From: Chrysophaeum taylorii
Lineage: Eukaryota > Sar > Pelagophyceae > Pelagomonadales > Pelagomonadaceae
Direction of reading: 5' to 3'
DNA length: 64,000 nt
Assembly (NCBI GenBank): GCA_029834535.1
Contig: JAQMWT010000464.1
Coordinates: 105,906-169,905, forward strand
Made by a program: the position numbers and the translations under genes. The notes below the pieces were generated by a model. That model did no database searches. It saw only the letters and a program-made list of their open reading frames with translations, and was not told the DNA's origin. Within the stretch, counting starts at the first letter, position 1, and each line of letters begins with the position of its first letter. Below are positions 48,941 to 61,252 of the stretch, piece by piece.

Positions 48941-51900
48941 TAGAGAAAGAATAATCCAGAAGATGACTCCTTTACGATCTTTGAGTCTTGTTGGTAGTCC
49001 TTTATCTCAACGGTAGACCTGGGAATGCGGTCCGGTCGAAATTTTTACTGTCATCGAAAGATGATGATTCGACTGGGGCTCATGCTGTCGAGTGTACCAT
49101 GTGCGATGGTGGATACAAACGTGAGTCCTGTGCAGAAGAGTCAAGAGACAGAGCTGAGTCCTGAAGGTGATGGTCGGTGCTAAGACCTAGTCCTTTCTTG
49201 TTCCTGAGTGAGATCGCAACATATGGTACTTGCTGAATGAAAAAGCGTTAGAAAAGCTGTGTCCTGTGCGGCCGATTATAACGTCGCATTCCATGTTACA
49301 AAAAAAGTCGCGTTCCATGTTACAAAAAGTCGTGTCCAGAAACAATTTCTTTCACCAGAATCAAACTTCCCTTGATGGACAAGCGCGAGTGAGCACTGGT
49401 GAATTGTGCAGTGGGTGAGATATGCGACATGCAACGGGAGTAAGATCCGGATATGCTGAAGCCATCCAGTATGCAACATTGTGGAAGCATGTGCTTCAAG
49501 GGAGAAGCAAGACGGGGGATGTCCAAAGACGTAACCTGGTGTGCGACATTCGACAGAGGGTGAGACCCGTCCAAGAAACTTTGGTCATGACAAACGTCGG
49601 CTTGAAGCGAGCGTGCGAGAGTAAAGGTATGAAGAGTTGTATCGAGTGACTTCCCTTGATTCCAAACCCGGCAGAACGGGGATTGCGATGTGCGACAGTA
49701 ACAGTCGGCAGAATGCTGACAAAATGGCGCGTGTCCAACCTGAATAGACTGGGTGACACGACGGAGAATATCGACTGGATTTGAATCGCAATAACAGCTT
49801 GCGACCTGTGAATCCTGCTGTGCTTGCAAAGTGGAACCTGTATTATGGACGGCGAGGAACGAGCCGGATGGGTCGCAGGAGCATGAAATGTGAGTGCGAG
49901 TTTGACTGCGTCCTAAATCGACTGCGGGCAGTATTGACGAAAGATGCGAGTCGTTAAAAGGATTGAGCTGGGGCGGCGCGAGAGATGAATCCTTTACAGG
50001 TGCAGATCTTCAACGAACGCTTTTGGTGCCGGGAAGTACGTTAAAAGAATCAGTGAAATGACTCATCGTGCTTCTGTTGGTAATACATGCATACATTTCG
50101 CGTGGGGCTGGCGATAGGTGCGACGCATGGTGTTGACATAATAAAGCTTGATGCTCATGCAACAGCATACGAGATGGAACCGAGTGAGCTGGTATTTGAG
50201 AGGTGGAGCCTGGAGGAAGCTAACGGAAGAGCGTAGGGGGCTCTGAGTTGCATCGATGATGAAACTTGGCGTCATCACGAATCGTCGAGAAATCCATTGG
50301 ACAGAAGCTGTGAGAAGCAGCGATTTCTCGTCCGATCTACAAGCGGAACGGAGATCAGTATGGAGAGTAACATCAGTACTAATCTAGGAGTGGATTCCGA
50401 TATAACCAGCGCGGTCGTAGAAAGCTTGGCTGACATTGAACGTAACAGGTTCTGTCGGATCTGAGAAATTAATGCGCCCTCGTAACTCCAACGTGGTGAT
50501 GTCTGCGAGTTGCCTGTGAAGCGGCGAGACCGTGGTTGCGGGACGAGCGCAGAACCGAGTGCGGTCGGATCGGTCGCGTGTGCGAGGACCGAGAAGACGG
50601 TATTGTATAGAACCTGAAACGAAAGATGTTATGGTGTTCTACTGCGCGAGCAATCGTGCGTCTTAACTGACTGTGAGCGTGCCATGAAGGTGGCGCTATG
50701 TGGGTAGTCAAAGCCAAGAGAGGCGGCGAGCGTGCCGTCTCGGGCGTGCAAGAGCCTGTGCTGTGCCTGGGCATTGGTCGGCACATTACTGGTGGCATCT
50801 TTCGAAGCGGTTAGAGCTGAGTAAGACAAGAGAGGGCCGTGTAACTGTGCGGGGACCAGCATGTGGGCGGTAACACTCGGAGATGAGAGCGGAATGCAGT
50901 CCACGTCTATCTTGGTTGCCATATATGGCGGTCCCATGTGCGCGAACATCTGACGTGAACGTACAAATGCATGTGCCCCAACGGGAATGCGAGGATAGGC
51001 GCATAAGAGGGTCGCGTCTTGTCTCTGCAATAGCCAAGTGCTTTGGAAGAAACCGTGGGAGATACCATGAGCGCGTAAGTAGTATCTGGTGGCCAAAGTT
51101 CCTGTGGGCTTGGCTGGGTTGGATCCAAAATGGGTTCCTACTCGGAGATGGCTCGATCATTGCGGTGAATACAAGCTCGAGATCGAGGTCGTCCAAGAGA
51201 TGACACGAAGAGATCGCTAAAAGAGCAATGCACCGACGTAGCGTCAGGGGAGACCGAGGCGGTGCAGCTATCTGCATGGCTGAGGTGGCCAATATGATGA
51301 GAGTCCTTTGGGTGCGTACATCTCGGTCGTATGCTAGCGTTTGTTGATGCCGAGTCTACAGTCGCAAACGGGAAGCGAGATCATCCGCACTAACATGGTG
51401 TGCTGCAGTAGGGGCGGATCAGTCGCCTGGGACGTTGAGAGGTCGCTAAGGTCATTTAGAGGCGAAGGGAGCAGAAGTAGACGCAGCGTTCTTGCTTCGT
51501 TACCGTATAGGCGTGATACACCAATGCGTGTAATCGCGGTGGGCGTACCTACATCTCCATGATGTGCCCGTACGTCCTGCGATTTTGCTTTTGCGAGCGG
51601 GACATGCCTGGTGAACTGGTCAATCGGATGGGGTGCAACAGAGATAAGTGGGGCAGGCGCCTGGAGCTGTGCGAGGTGGAGTGACTGAGGGTTAGACCCG
51701 TGTGTCGTCTTCTTAGTCTGGCGCTGTGCGGTGCATCTGGTATTTATTGTCTTGTCTGCTACACCAATTGTACCTAGCATCTGTGTTCTGTTCTGTTCTG
51801 TCGTCGTTTTGTCCATGAGAGACTACAAAATAGTAGTCGCAACTGTGGATGAGGCGAGACACTGTAGCTTTTCAGCAATCGTGTTTGCTTTGGGTAACTG

Positions 51901-52263
51901 AATGCTTAGTTAATTAGCGCTTGCCTTGGCTGGGAACTTCCAGAGATGTAGTTGCGTTGCGACAGTCGTCTTGGCGTTGGAGATTGCCATGAAGAGAATC
52001 GTTAGTTCAAAGTGAGGCATCAGGAAATGTTGAGCGGTGGTTGAGATGCACCAGTGACAGCCGATGTCAGAGTAGCGAAGACCTGTGCTGTGTGGTCCAG
52101 TTCACCCTCGGCCTCATCCATCAATTTAGGGAGAAGCAGTTTAGGCTTCTGGTGCGTGGACAATCCTTCGACAGGGAATCCAGGAGACAGTAGGCTCCGA
52201 GCGTCTTTTATCCTCAGTGCTGTTAGAAACCGAGTTGTAAAGGTCCAGCGCGAATTCTAGGAT
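48941..52263. other. eroded retroelement DNA, no intact gene
   Basis: Frames up to about 170 codons occur on both strands but none is recognisable. Scattered homology to the copia gag region begins near 51950. The middle part (about 49.8-51.8 kb) may be a separate insertion. An ATTCCATGTTAC direct repeat occurs near 49288-49325. Confidence 0.3.
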
Positions 52264-53341
52264 AAAGCTTAGATTGGTTGGGTGACACAACGTTTTTAAG
52301 TCAGGCTGTGCGCGAACAGATGATCTGGTTTCATAACGGACTCACCTTTCAGCCCAATCGCGATCATAACGGGTGTTACTCAAAGCATTGCCGAAATGCT
52401 TATATATCTCTTCATAGATCTCTCGACAGAGAGTCGCTTCGTCAAATTGAAGGTCAGTCTCCTCTTGGTTAAGTTGATAAGAGAGATGCCTAAGAGATTG
52501 AGCATATTCAATGAAGACATGCACATACCAATTAGGGAATTGAACTTCACTTGCATCTGTGGTGGTGACAGTCTCATAAAAGTTAAACGAGATATATATG
52601 ATTGCGCGCGTTTTCTTGGGGTGGTAGTGTTTGTTATACTCATTAGTTATGGCTCGCCAAGCCGCAAGAGCCGGTTTATTAACCGATTCATGGTTAAAAT
52701 ATGTGTATAGGAAAGTAGCGTACGTGTTTTGATGCGTATGCCAGTCGGCATGAGTCAAAGTACAGGTGGACACTCGCGCGTTGATTCTGCCGTCAAAGGC
52801 AAGTTTGCAAGGATAGGCGGCATTTAAGTTGCGCACATTTCCCTGAAAGCGATCGTTAATCTCGGGGCGAACCGCACAAATGTCATCGTCATAGCACACA
52901 GTGGTGATACCTCATGATCAAGGAGATGTGGGAGCGCTTCAGCCGTGAAATGCCAGGTCTGATATTCAGGAGGCAATTCATCAACTGATGTTACGTTAAG
53001 TTCAGCCACTTTGGCGTTAATCCACTCGAGGAAGGGCTGTAGCTTGTTGCAACGGACTTCGTAGTCCACGTAAGATCTTGCGTGCACCTCGAACGAGTCG
53101 TACTCGAATATGGCATCTAACCAACTAACAAACTAACTAACTCGGCATGGTGAAACCGCAGCATCTGCCGAATTTGTCGGATTTGCAGAGAAACTTTACG
53201 GTTCTGCAATTGGAAGCGATTCCCATTATTGAGGAAATCAACGACGGGTGCTTCGAGCTTGATAATGTCCGCTCCGGTGACTGCCTTCGGAGCTCTGCCT
53301 GCTTGTTCTGTCATGAGAACTGTGACGTCGCGAACCTGCAA
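52264..53341 (-). pseudogene. copia gag, decayed second copy
   Basis: Three overlapping frames together parallel the gag of the full element: MTEQAGRAPKAVTG and NRFQLQNRKVSLQIRQIRQM, then SVDELPPEYQTWHFTAEALP, then THADWHTHQNTYATFLYTYF. Two frameshifts separate them. At the position of the TAA that interrupts gag in the 12-kb element this copy has a sense codon. Confidence 0.8.
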
Positions 53342-54024
53342 GGTTCTGGTCAGAGAAGGATCTTACTTACTACCTCTTGACATGCGGAGGGGCTCTGCCT
53401 AGAGGGTGTCTATGTACGTCCATCATTTTAATGATAGTACGATGCAGATCATGTTTCTGTGCAAACTGTGGTTCCAATCTGTGCGGTTACCACTGATTGA
53501 CAGTTGTAAAGTCGTGCTCTGTATTGCAAGAGCGGTTAGGTGCGTCATCATTGAGCGTCCAGATGGACGTACCCAAAATATCCCATAGCGCACGTACACT
53601 CTGTACAGTCAACAAAACAGAACACATACACACCAGCACACCAACACACCAACGACAACACAAGAAAACACAGACACACAAGGCTTTTGAAAGGTCTACT
53701 GCTTAGAGAGGGGATACGTGTGGGTGCTTGGAGGTCTTGGTGCGTTGTGTGGGGACATGAGGGATGTGGCTGAAGGGCGCAAGTGGGTATGCAGGCGAAG
53801 AGAGGACAGGCCCCGCCCGTAGGTCGTACGCATGCTGCCGACGGAAGACACACAAGGTTGTGCACTCTTGACGTGTGTGGCGTAGCTATGTACGGCCCAT
53901 AATTAGGCGTCAAATAGACAATCGTGTTGCATGGCGAGGTTAGACCGGCGAGGAAACTGTCCAATACCCATCGTTACGTGCATGCAACATATGATTGTGT
54001 GTCACACACCCCACACCCACCCCG

Positions 54025-54038
54025 CTGGGCCCATAACC
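54025..54038 (-). promoter_or_regulatory. half-tRNA iMet primer site of the second copia copy
   Basis: CTGGGCCCATAACC on the plus strand next to the LTR, identical to the site in the full-length element despite heavy decay around it. Confidence 0.8.
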
Positions 54039-54539
54039 TCCAGAGGATTCTGAAGTGCAGGTATGCAGCGGCAAAAGTCACTGAAGAACCATCCCGCCTC
54101 ACCGTGTGAGTCTGGCGGGTTAGAGTTCAGGGAAGAGGTTTGTTCCCCTAACCTCAGCACACGACAGACGACACGTTGGACTACACCTAGTTTTACATGT
54201 AAGACTACGTATCTACGGGGCGCGCTAAGCCATGATGATGAGCGTGAGCACAACTCAGAGGACTAAAGGTTGTGTGAAAGGGAAGAAGAAAGGCAAGGCA
54301 CAAGACCGCGCGCAGTGACGGTCCACCATCAACAAGTCCGTCCTCGTCCCTCGCCTCTGCCCCAACTGCGTGATTTTCCTCTGTGATTCCGTACCGGCTC
54401 CTCCCGGTCCGGCCTGGCTCCCATGCTCGGGAGAGGTCTGAAGTTAGTTAGTTTAGTTAGAAAGGGAAGAAGAAAGGCAAGGAAGAGATGTTGTTCTCAA
54501 CGGACGGAGCAACGCCTAGAGTCTGCAAATATATCTGCA
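54039..54539 (-). repeat. 5' LTR of the second copia copy, with an insertion
   Basis: Aligns to the 314-bp LTR (shared blocks around GCCATGATGATGAGCGT and TTCTCAACGGACGGA) but is about 500 bp because a roughly 180-bp segment interrupts it between two copies of a GGGAAGAAGAAAGGCAAGG stretch. Confidence 0.7.
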
Positions 54540-55702
54540 CATGGCAGGCACTCGCTTCGAGCAAGTCTCCCAAGTTCGACCTTCGAGGGCGTAGAGAATA
54601 TTCATTTTCTCCGACTACCCGACCTGTTACTTACCTTGGCCCCTCTTTCGTTTCCCCATTTCTTTTCCCACCACGTCTTTGCAAAAACACAAATAGGGCT
54701 CATCTACTGCCTACAGCTGCCTCGTTGTCGTAGAAACAGGGCGTGCACGTGAGGCAGCTTAATACCTGCCGTGCACGAGGCGTACCGGACTACCACGTGT
54801 CAGGCGGCGAATCTATTCGCTCCAACCTAGGTAGGATTGCGGCGAAACAAGTGTGGCGGCAACTCCTGACCGCTAAAGCTTACCCTCCCTCTCTAGAGGC
54901 TTGATACCCGTTCAACGGGACACCTTTCCCGATCTTTTTAGTGACATCTTCCCTCATACCTCACAAACCCACCCACATCCTTATGCTCCCCACACACACC
55001 CCCCTCTTAGCAGTCGACATTTAAAGACATCAGACCTCTCTTTTGTGAGAAGCATTCTTGCTGTATTCTTGTAGTTTCCTTGCTATCATATTCCATCTCT
55101 CCATCTTGTTGAGAGGCTTGGTGAGCGTGAGCAAGGTGTGTGGCGAGCTTATACGACCCCGCGTCCGTGTTTTCCTCGTTCAGTGAGGTCTAGGACGAGT
55201 CGGCGAGTACCCCCCTTGTCACCCGGGGGTCGGGGAGGTTTTTTTTTTTTTTTTCTGTGCCGCCATACGTGGTGGAGTACACGAGATCGTGCGACTACAT
55301 ACATCGGTCGCCGACGAGCGAGTGCTGCCGTACGTGTTGTATTACGTGGTCCGGATTTGTACGTGCGCCCTGATCAAGCACACGGAGTTCCATTGGACCG
55401 GTTTGCGTTGAGAATATACGCGAACGTTGTTTGTGTTCGTACGATCCGAGTGACGACGAACACGCGTGCGAGTTGGAAATCGCAGCGCATTCTCCCGGGA
55501 ATTGATTTTGGTATAGCTGAACGGTGGAAGCTGTTTAGCGAGTGGGATCGCTACCCACGGGCATTTTTGAATTGCCAGCGGATTGGAATTCCGTGAGTGC
55601 TGTTTTTACAGCGACAGATAGCGTTGTTGGAATCAACGTGAATTACTTCGAGTGATCGGATCCGGACGTGTTTCGAGATTCTTGATCAATATTTGATACG
55701 GT
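54540..55702. other. spacer and probable 5' end of the Ty3 element
   Basis: Contains an isolated copy of the 40-kb tandem repeat unit (54951-55030) and a poly-T run (55241-55254). The Ty3 element's 5' LTR should lie here, but its partner is outside the window so I cannot define it, and no clear tRNA primer site was found. Confidence 0.4.
54951..55030. repeat. dispersed copy of the 129-bp repeat unit
   Basis: CACAAACCCACCCACATCC and CTCTTAGCAGTCGACATTTA are shared almost exactly with 40094-40180. Confidence 0.75.
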
Positions 55703-56374
55703 ATGGAGATAAACGCAGACGTGCGTGAGGAAGAATCTCCTCCAGTTCTTCCCGCCGCCCCTGAGCTTGAGCTAGGCCGCGAGGAAGGTGAATTAAGAGA
55801 GGCCGAGGCAGTCGACGTTGCTGACGTGCCCCCTGATGTGCCTCGGGATGCTGCCATTTTCCCTCCGTTGAGTCCAACGACTCCGGATCGTGGCGAGCGT
55901 GTTACTATTGAGCGCGGATCTGCGGCTCGAAGTCGACTTCGTGCAGACCTCGAGCGGAGACGTCGCGAAAATGAACGATTAGCTGAGCTTTTTGCTCGTG
56001 AAAGAGCTGAAGCGAAAGAGAAAGCGGCTCGACGAGAAGTTGATATGCTCAATGATGCATTACAACAAGAGACTGAGACCTCGAAGACCCTACGCGAAGA
56101 GGTTGAACGATTTCGTCGTGAACGAGATGAATTGTTAGCCGAACGTACGCGTCGGGAGAGTAGCCGCGAACGACCCGTGAGTCGACCCGAACCGGAAACG
56201 CCCGTGAGACCGCCTGAACCGGAAAGGAACACTGAAACGGGGAATGAACCTCCGCCCCGAGTCGATACGGAGAATGAGGCTAGGGCGGACATTGAGAATG
56301 AAAGTACGAAAATTTTACGGGAATTATCGCGGGGAATATCGCTGTTGCCAACGCCTTCGAAAAGGGCAACTTGA
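55703..56374 (+). CDS. Ty3 element ORF1, coiled-coil gag N-terminal part
   Basis: 223 residues from MEINADVREEESPPV. The acidic Pro-rich start is followed by a long charged coiled coil (about residues 75-155; rich in Glu, Arg) and a Pro/Glu-rich segment. Ends four bases into the next gag frame. Oligomerisation in the particle is the likely role. Confidence 0.6.
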   Translation: MEINADVREEESPPVLPAAPELELGREEGELREAEAVDVADVPPDVPRDAAIFPPLSPTTPDRGERVTIERGSAARSRLRADLERRRRENERLAELFARERAEAKEKAARREVDMLNDALQQETETSKTLREEVERFRRERDELLAERTRRESSRERPVSRPEPETPVRPPEPERNTETGNEPPPRVDTENEARADIENESTKILRELSRGISLLPTPSKRAT

Positions 56375-57860
56375 GCCGATCCCATCGACCCACTTCCAGT
56401 TTGAAGCCTGATAACTTCAAACTCGTCATCGACGGGCGAGACCAACGGCAATTTAATTTGGATTCGGCGGCGATGATGCATACTTTAGCAGATGACCATT
56501 ACTCGGTCGCGAAATTACGCTACTTACTACATGTGCATCTACGGGACACCGTTGCACCAATTTTTGAGGAACACTTGCAGAAATACGAGGAGCTCTGCGA
56601 TGAGCTACCACACGGTCCGTCATTTTACTTGAAATTAGACACGGACGATGAAGAGCATGGAGTCTCGGTTCGTCGTATCCGTCGTCTTAACAAGACGTAT
56701 TGCGACAAGATTTGGATTATTTTAGATCGACTTGCCGACCTCCGCGCACGCGGCAGGAGCTGCTTGACAAGCTGCGGAAGGTCACCCAGGTTTCAGTTCC
56801 GAAGAAGTCTGGGGAGCGGCACGTCCAAACCTATTGTACCAGATTCCGATCTGGAGCCTTGGAGTTTTGTTCCGTGTCCAGCCGCACGATGGATGATGTC
56901 GATATCCTCGACCAGCTTATCAGTGGATTGACGTCCAAGGAGTTGAGGACCCGTGTGCGGACTATGAGGAGCGGACATCCCGATAGTTACGTGACTTTTA
57001 AGTCGATGGTAGCGCTTATTACACGGCTCGAGAACGACTTACGAAAGTTGATGGAGGAGGAGAAGAACCAAGGCCCACCTAATCCGAAATCGAATAAACC
57101 GCCGCGAGGGCGGGGAGGTCGAGCTATGGCCTCCGATCAACAAGCCAAGCAAGATGCGGATAAACCGTCTGGGAATGCGGATCCGCTGATTTTACGAGAT
57201 CCTTTTTTGTGGGGCAAGAGAACGTGCCCGCACTGTGGGTTCTTCTGGACCACCCATGATGAAGATGAACACGGAAATCGCGTAGTTTGCAACCGCGATC
57301 CGGATCGTTACTACTGTGCGATGTGGAAGCGAATTCGTAAGCAGAAGAAGCAGCCCATATCGCGGTCCGATTGGGCAAAGCGTGATGATGCATCTAATGC
57401 GAACGCCACGCACGGATCGGAGCCTTCTAATGAAATTCAAACGGCCCTCACCGATCTTGGAACCACAATGGCGACCATGGTGAGCGAGGTCAGAAGCATC
57501 AAGGATACTACGTCATTTTCTACACGACAGCGAGACGGACGATCACCTTCTAGACGATCGTCACGCCGACATCGTCGCGCCGACATCGAAGCCAGAGCCC
57601 TAATCGAAAAGCCCATACTGCTCAAGACAGCCCGAGTCCTTGCCGTCACCGGAGCTCTAGTCGCCATTCGCGCCGGCGCCGACGTCATCGACATCACGAT
57701 GACGAGTATGACGGAGGCAGATATCAGGATAGTTCGGGACATTCGAGCGCATCTTTCGCGTTCCAATCTTTATACGACGCGCCGCCAATGTCGGGGGTTG
57801 TCTTTTACCCGACGGCGCGCCCTGCCCGAGTCTCCGATGATGTTGCCGATGTCGCTGTGA
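56371..57860 (+). pseudogene. Ty3 element gag, frameshifted
   Basis: Two frames, 56371-56931 and 56700-57860, overlap with a shift near 56720. The first has a helical capsid-like segment (KLRYLLHVHLRDTVAPIFEE); the second has a retrotransposon-gag-like part (ILDQLISGLTSKELRTRVRT). Instead of a CCHC knuckle it carries CPHCGFFW ... VVCNRD ... RYYC, a four-Cys cluster. Confidence 0.7.
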
Positions 57861-58172
57861 CGAGCAGCCATCGTTTGCAACAGGAGCAACATACCACCAA
57901 CGCTCGGGTCGTTCGGTGGCCTTCTACATCGTATGTGGAAGCAATGTCAGATGCTACTTGGGATTCTCCGCACTATTGGGAAGACTCAGATTCGGAGACC
58001 GACGAACCCATGCCGCAGGTTCCAGTGTCCCCCATTTCTTCAATGTGCATGTCTTGCAGGGCAGTTTACGATGATGACGTTAGACCTTGTGAGTTGACGT
58101 CGAGGACGACGTCTTCTTTTCCTACGCCCCCCCCCCGAGACCGTTTTAGCCGAGGTTTTAGCCGATACAGTT
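57861..58172 (+). other. gag-protease linker of the Ty3 element
   Basis: Frame-2 sequence (57788-58297) with Ser/Pro-rich composition bridges gag and the protease frame. No domain recognised. Confidence 0.4.
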
Positions 58173-60623
58173 TTGGTCGCAGCAGAACAGACCACAGTGG
58201 CGCCGATGGAGGAGAAATTGACGGGAATGTCCGATTTGTTGGACGAGAAACGATCACCAGAAGAAATAAAGGAGGAGATATATGTACCTCCGATTGAGAA
58301 GTGTCATAATTTGTTGTCAGCGAAACTGGGGAATGAAGAAGCAGCCGAAGCGGCGAGCGCCAATATAGATTCAGCGGCGAGGTGTAGTACGCCAGATATA
58401 GCAGCGGTGACGATGCAGATTTCGGGCGATGCGAAACCGGAGATACGATGTCATCACACTGCACTGTCGCCGAGCGATGGGGAAAAGATCGAGCAAGACC
58501 ACATCACCATCGGTTGCCTGGACCCTGGTACCCTTACGTTTATAGTGGGTCATATTTATTGACGACGAGACGGGCCGAAGTTTGCAGCGACTTTAGGCGT
58601 GGATGGAATGGCTGATGTCTCTTATATTTGTCGTGGAATGGTTGAAAAACTGGAAAAGGATAGCATCTTCCTTGACCGGGGCGATCTTCCAGTCGAGCGC
58701 ACTTTGTATGGGTCAGGATTGAACAAAACGACTATCCACCAATGGGTTGCATTGCGGATTGCGCTTGCGGACGACGTTGCCGTTCCAGTTGTTGCTATTG
58801 TGGCCGATACTAATCATCTATTTTTGCTGGGAGCGCGCGATATTCGGGTGTTTGGAGCCATAGTGGATTACCCGCGGAATCGCATTGCGTTTCTACGCAC
58901 ACAGGTCGCTTACGGGCGCAAGAAGTTAAAGGTGCAGGATCGACGAGTAGATTCTCCGATTTTGACGTTCAGAACAACTTATGACGAGAGCAATCCCGTG
59001 GTAGTTCAGGTTTATGGACAACAGCACCATGCGATGCAACAAAGCCTGAGCACCGTTAAGAACCGAGTATACGCTCGCTTGTGCAAGATTGAAGACCTCC
59101 AGCGTCCACCGCCGAAACGAGCGGGAGCTTCGGCGACTTGGGGAGTTCCTCCAGTTACCCCTTCTCATAGTTCGAACAGCGATGCTTATGAAGTGAAAGC
59201 CTATGCTGCGCGCACGATGAAGGTCGAGCCTGGGCGCACCTACTGCGTGCCAGTCGCTCTTTCAGAGCCCGTGGAAACTGGGCAAGTTTTCGTTGCTACG
59301 TCTTCTGGGTACGAGCAACTCAGGGTAGTCGAAGGAATGTGTTCTTCTCCTGAGGATCATGATAAGTTCGCAGCTCGAGTGGCGATATCTTCTACCCAGG
59401 ATGTGCCGACCGTGATCACTCAAGGTGAAGTCCTTGCTTTGGGCGATATTGTTCGTTTTGATGACGAGCTGAATGCTGTGACGGTCGACGATTTAACGAA
59501 GGATGGTGAAGCCGAATCTAACAAGGCTAACCTATCATTCACTGTCTCGGTCGCAAGCCATCTTACTCAAGGCAATACGGCTCCTGAACTGATGCTTTCG
59601 AGCTCAGTGCAGAAGGCGTCTCCTTCTGCCGATAAGAAGAAGAGTTCTCGTCAAGAATCGCTCGGTAACGACGATTTCGACCGACGAACTGACGAGGAGG
59701 AAAAGAAATGCCGAGAAATTACAGAATACGAGATTCGCCGAAGGTTTGAAAAGGTCCACTGGGTGCCGGTCACGTATCGCAAGGTTGTGATGCTCTTCAG
59801 CGGCGCCGGAGGAAGTACTTTAGGACTGCAACGAGCGAACGAGTTTTGCGGGACATCGTTTCGAGTCGTCCTTGCTCTTGACTCGTCAACAGCTGCCAAC
59901 AAGGTTCATCAGAAGAATTTTCCGAAGATACCTGTGGTCCAGCACACGCTCTGTGGGCGATATGACTCAACCCTCCGGTTGATCAAGGCTTATTTGACTG
60001 AAGCGGAATGGTCATCGTCGATGTGTATAGCGTCTCCGCCCTGCGTTCATTCCGCACTCTGCAACTTGACATCCAGAGATGTTGGCAAGGGTGTTACGAC
60101 CACTAACTGGACGATGAAGTTGTGCAAGATGGCTGGCTTCATGATGTGGCTGATTGAACAGGAGGCGTCCATTATTTCGTATATAGCGCGCTTACACCCT
60201 TACGTGTACGTCGTCAATTTTCATGATATCACACCTACTCTGATGAGCTCTCGCGTGCGATTGTTGGTTTCCAGTCATCCACTGCACTTGCAAGAGGCTC
60301 CGAAGACATGTGTGAACATGCAACAAAAATTTGCTGCAGCTTTAGGTTAGGCTCATGAACGCCACCTTCTCCAGCTGAATAATCTTGGCTCGTCCCGAGA
60401 AGCAACAGATACGGCTTACACCGTTACGCGGGTTCCTCTTCGTTTGGGACCGCATCGCTCGGACACTCAGCCTTTGACTCTCAAGATGACGGTCGAGTTG
60501 CTCACGATGCCGGTGGATCATGATTGGGATCGCTTGTCTAAGACAGATTCGTTCAAACATTTAGCGCCTGCCGTCCCTCCAGCTACTCTCGCGATTTTAA
60601 AGTCGATCTGCACAACTCCGTGA
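58173..60623 (+). pseudogene. Ty3 protease fused to C5-cytosine methyltransferase
   Basis: One frame broken only by TGA (58560-58562) and TAG (60348-60350). Protease: LGVDGMADVSYI, where D-[ST]-G-A would be expected, and the C-terminal flap-distal block LFLLGARDIRVFGAIVDY. After about 250 linker residues comes the methyltransferase (59780-60620): motif I VVMLFSGAGGSTLGL, motif II LALDSSTAANKVHQKNFP, motif IV CIASPPCVHS (Cys codon 60041-60043), motif VIII SSRVRLLVSS, then beyond the TAG a motif IX-like LTLKMTVELLTMP and motif X HLAPAVPPATLAIL. Motif VI (normally E-N-V) is unclear and the VI-VIII spacing looks short, so a deletion is possible. It would methylate cytosine using SAM if intact. 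Confidence 0.8.
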
Positions 60624-61252
60624 CCAGAGGTTTCCGCCAAAGTGGTGAAGTCCTGCCGACCGCGCTGAGCCCGACAGATCGATCCTTTGAGCAGTATTTA
60701 CGAATCTCCGACACCACCTTTCGTCACGTAGAGATTCCGCTGTTAAATACGCGTACTCGTGTCGTTAAGTGGGTGTCAAAGGATGATCTCCAGGATCCCA
60801 CTAAATGGGAACCGCCAGAAGTTCCTATGCTTCTGCTTCCAACTGATGCGCCGAGGACGGCTCATGCTTTTTCTGCTGCCCCCCCCCCCGACAATCAAAA
60901 GTGGACGTTCCGCCGGATCCTGAACCTGAACAGGAGCCGAAAGTAAGGAGCGAGCCGAATGTGCGCGTCAAAGGTGAAAAGATCAATAAGAGCCACCCTG
61001 AGGTGAGGTTCAAATACGAAGAAAAGTTCGATGTGCCATGGAAGGATGCACCGCGCGATGCGGACGGTGTACCATTACCGCAGATTCCCGAGCACGTCAA
61101 GGACAATGATGCCATGAAAGTCGTAATTCCGACGAAGGAAGAAGTTGAGAAGGTTGTTCGAGATCTAGGAATTCCCGACAACCCGCATCTGGATGATGAT
61201 GCGAAGATGATGTTGAGCCATTGCGTGCAATACGCGTGGGCTTGATCCGATT

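Larger units (their letters stand above)
52264..54539 (-). mobile_element. second member of the copia family, truncated and decayed
   Basis: From the 5' side it has an LTR, the same half-tRNA primer site, a leader with conserved blocks and gag. RT, RNase H and integrase are not recognisable, and the 3' LTR is not found. It may continue to about 48.4 kb. Confidence 0.75.
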
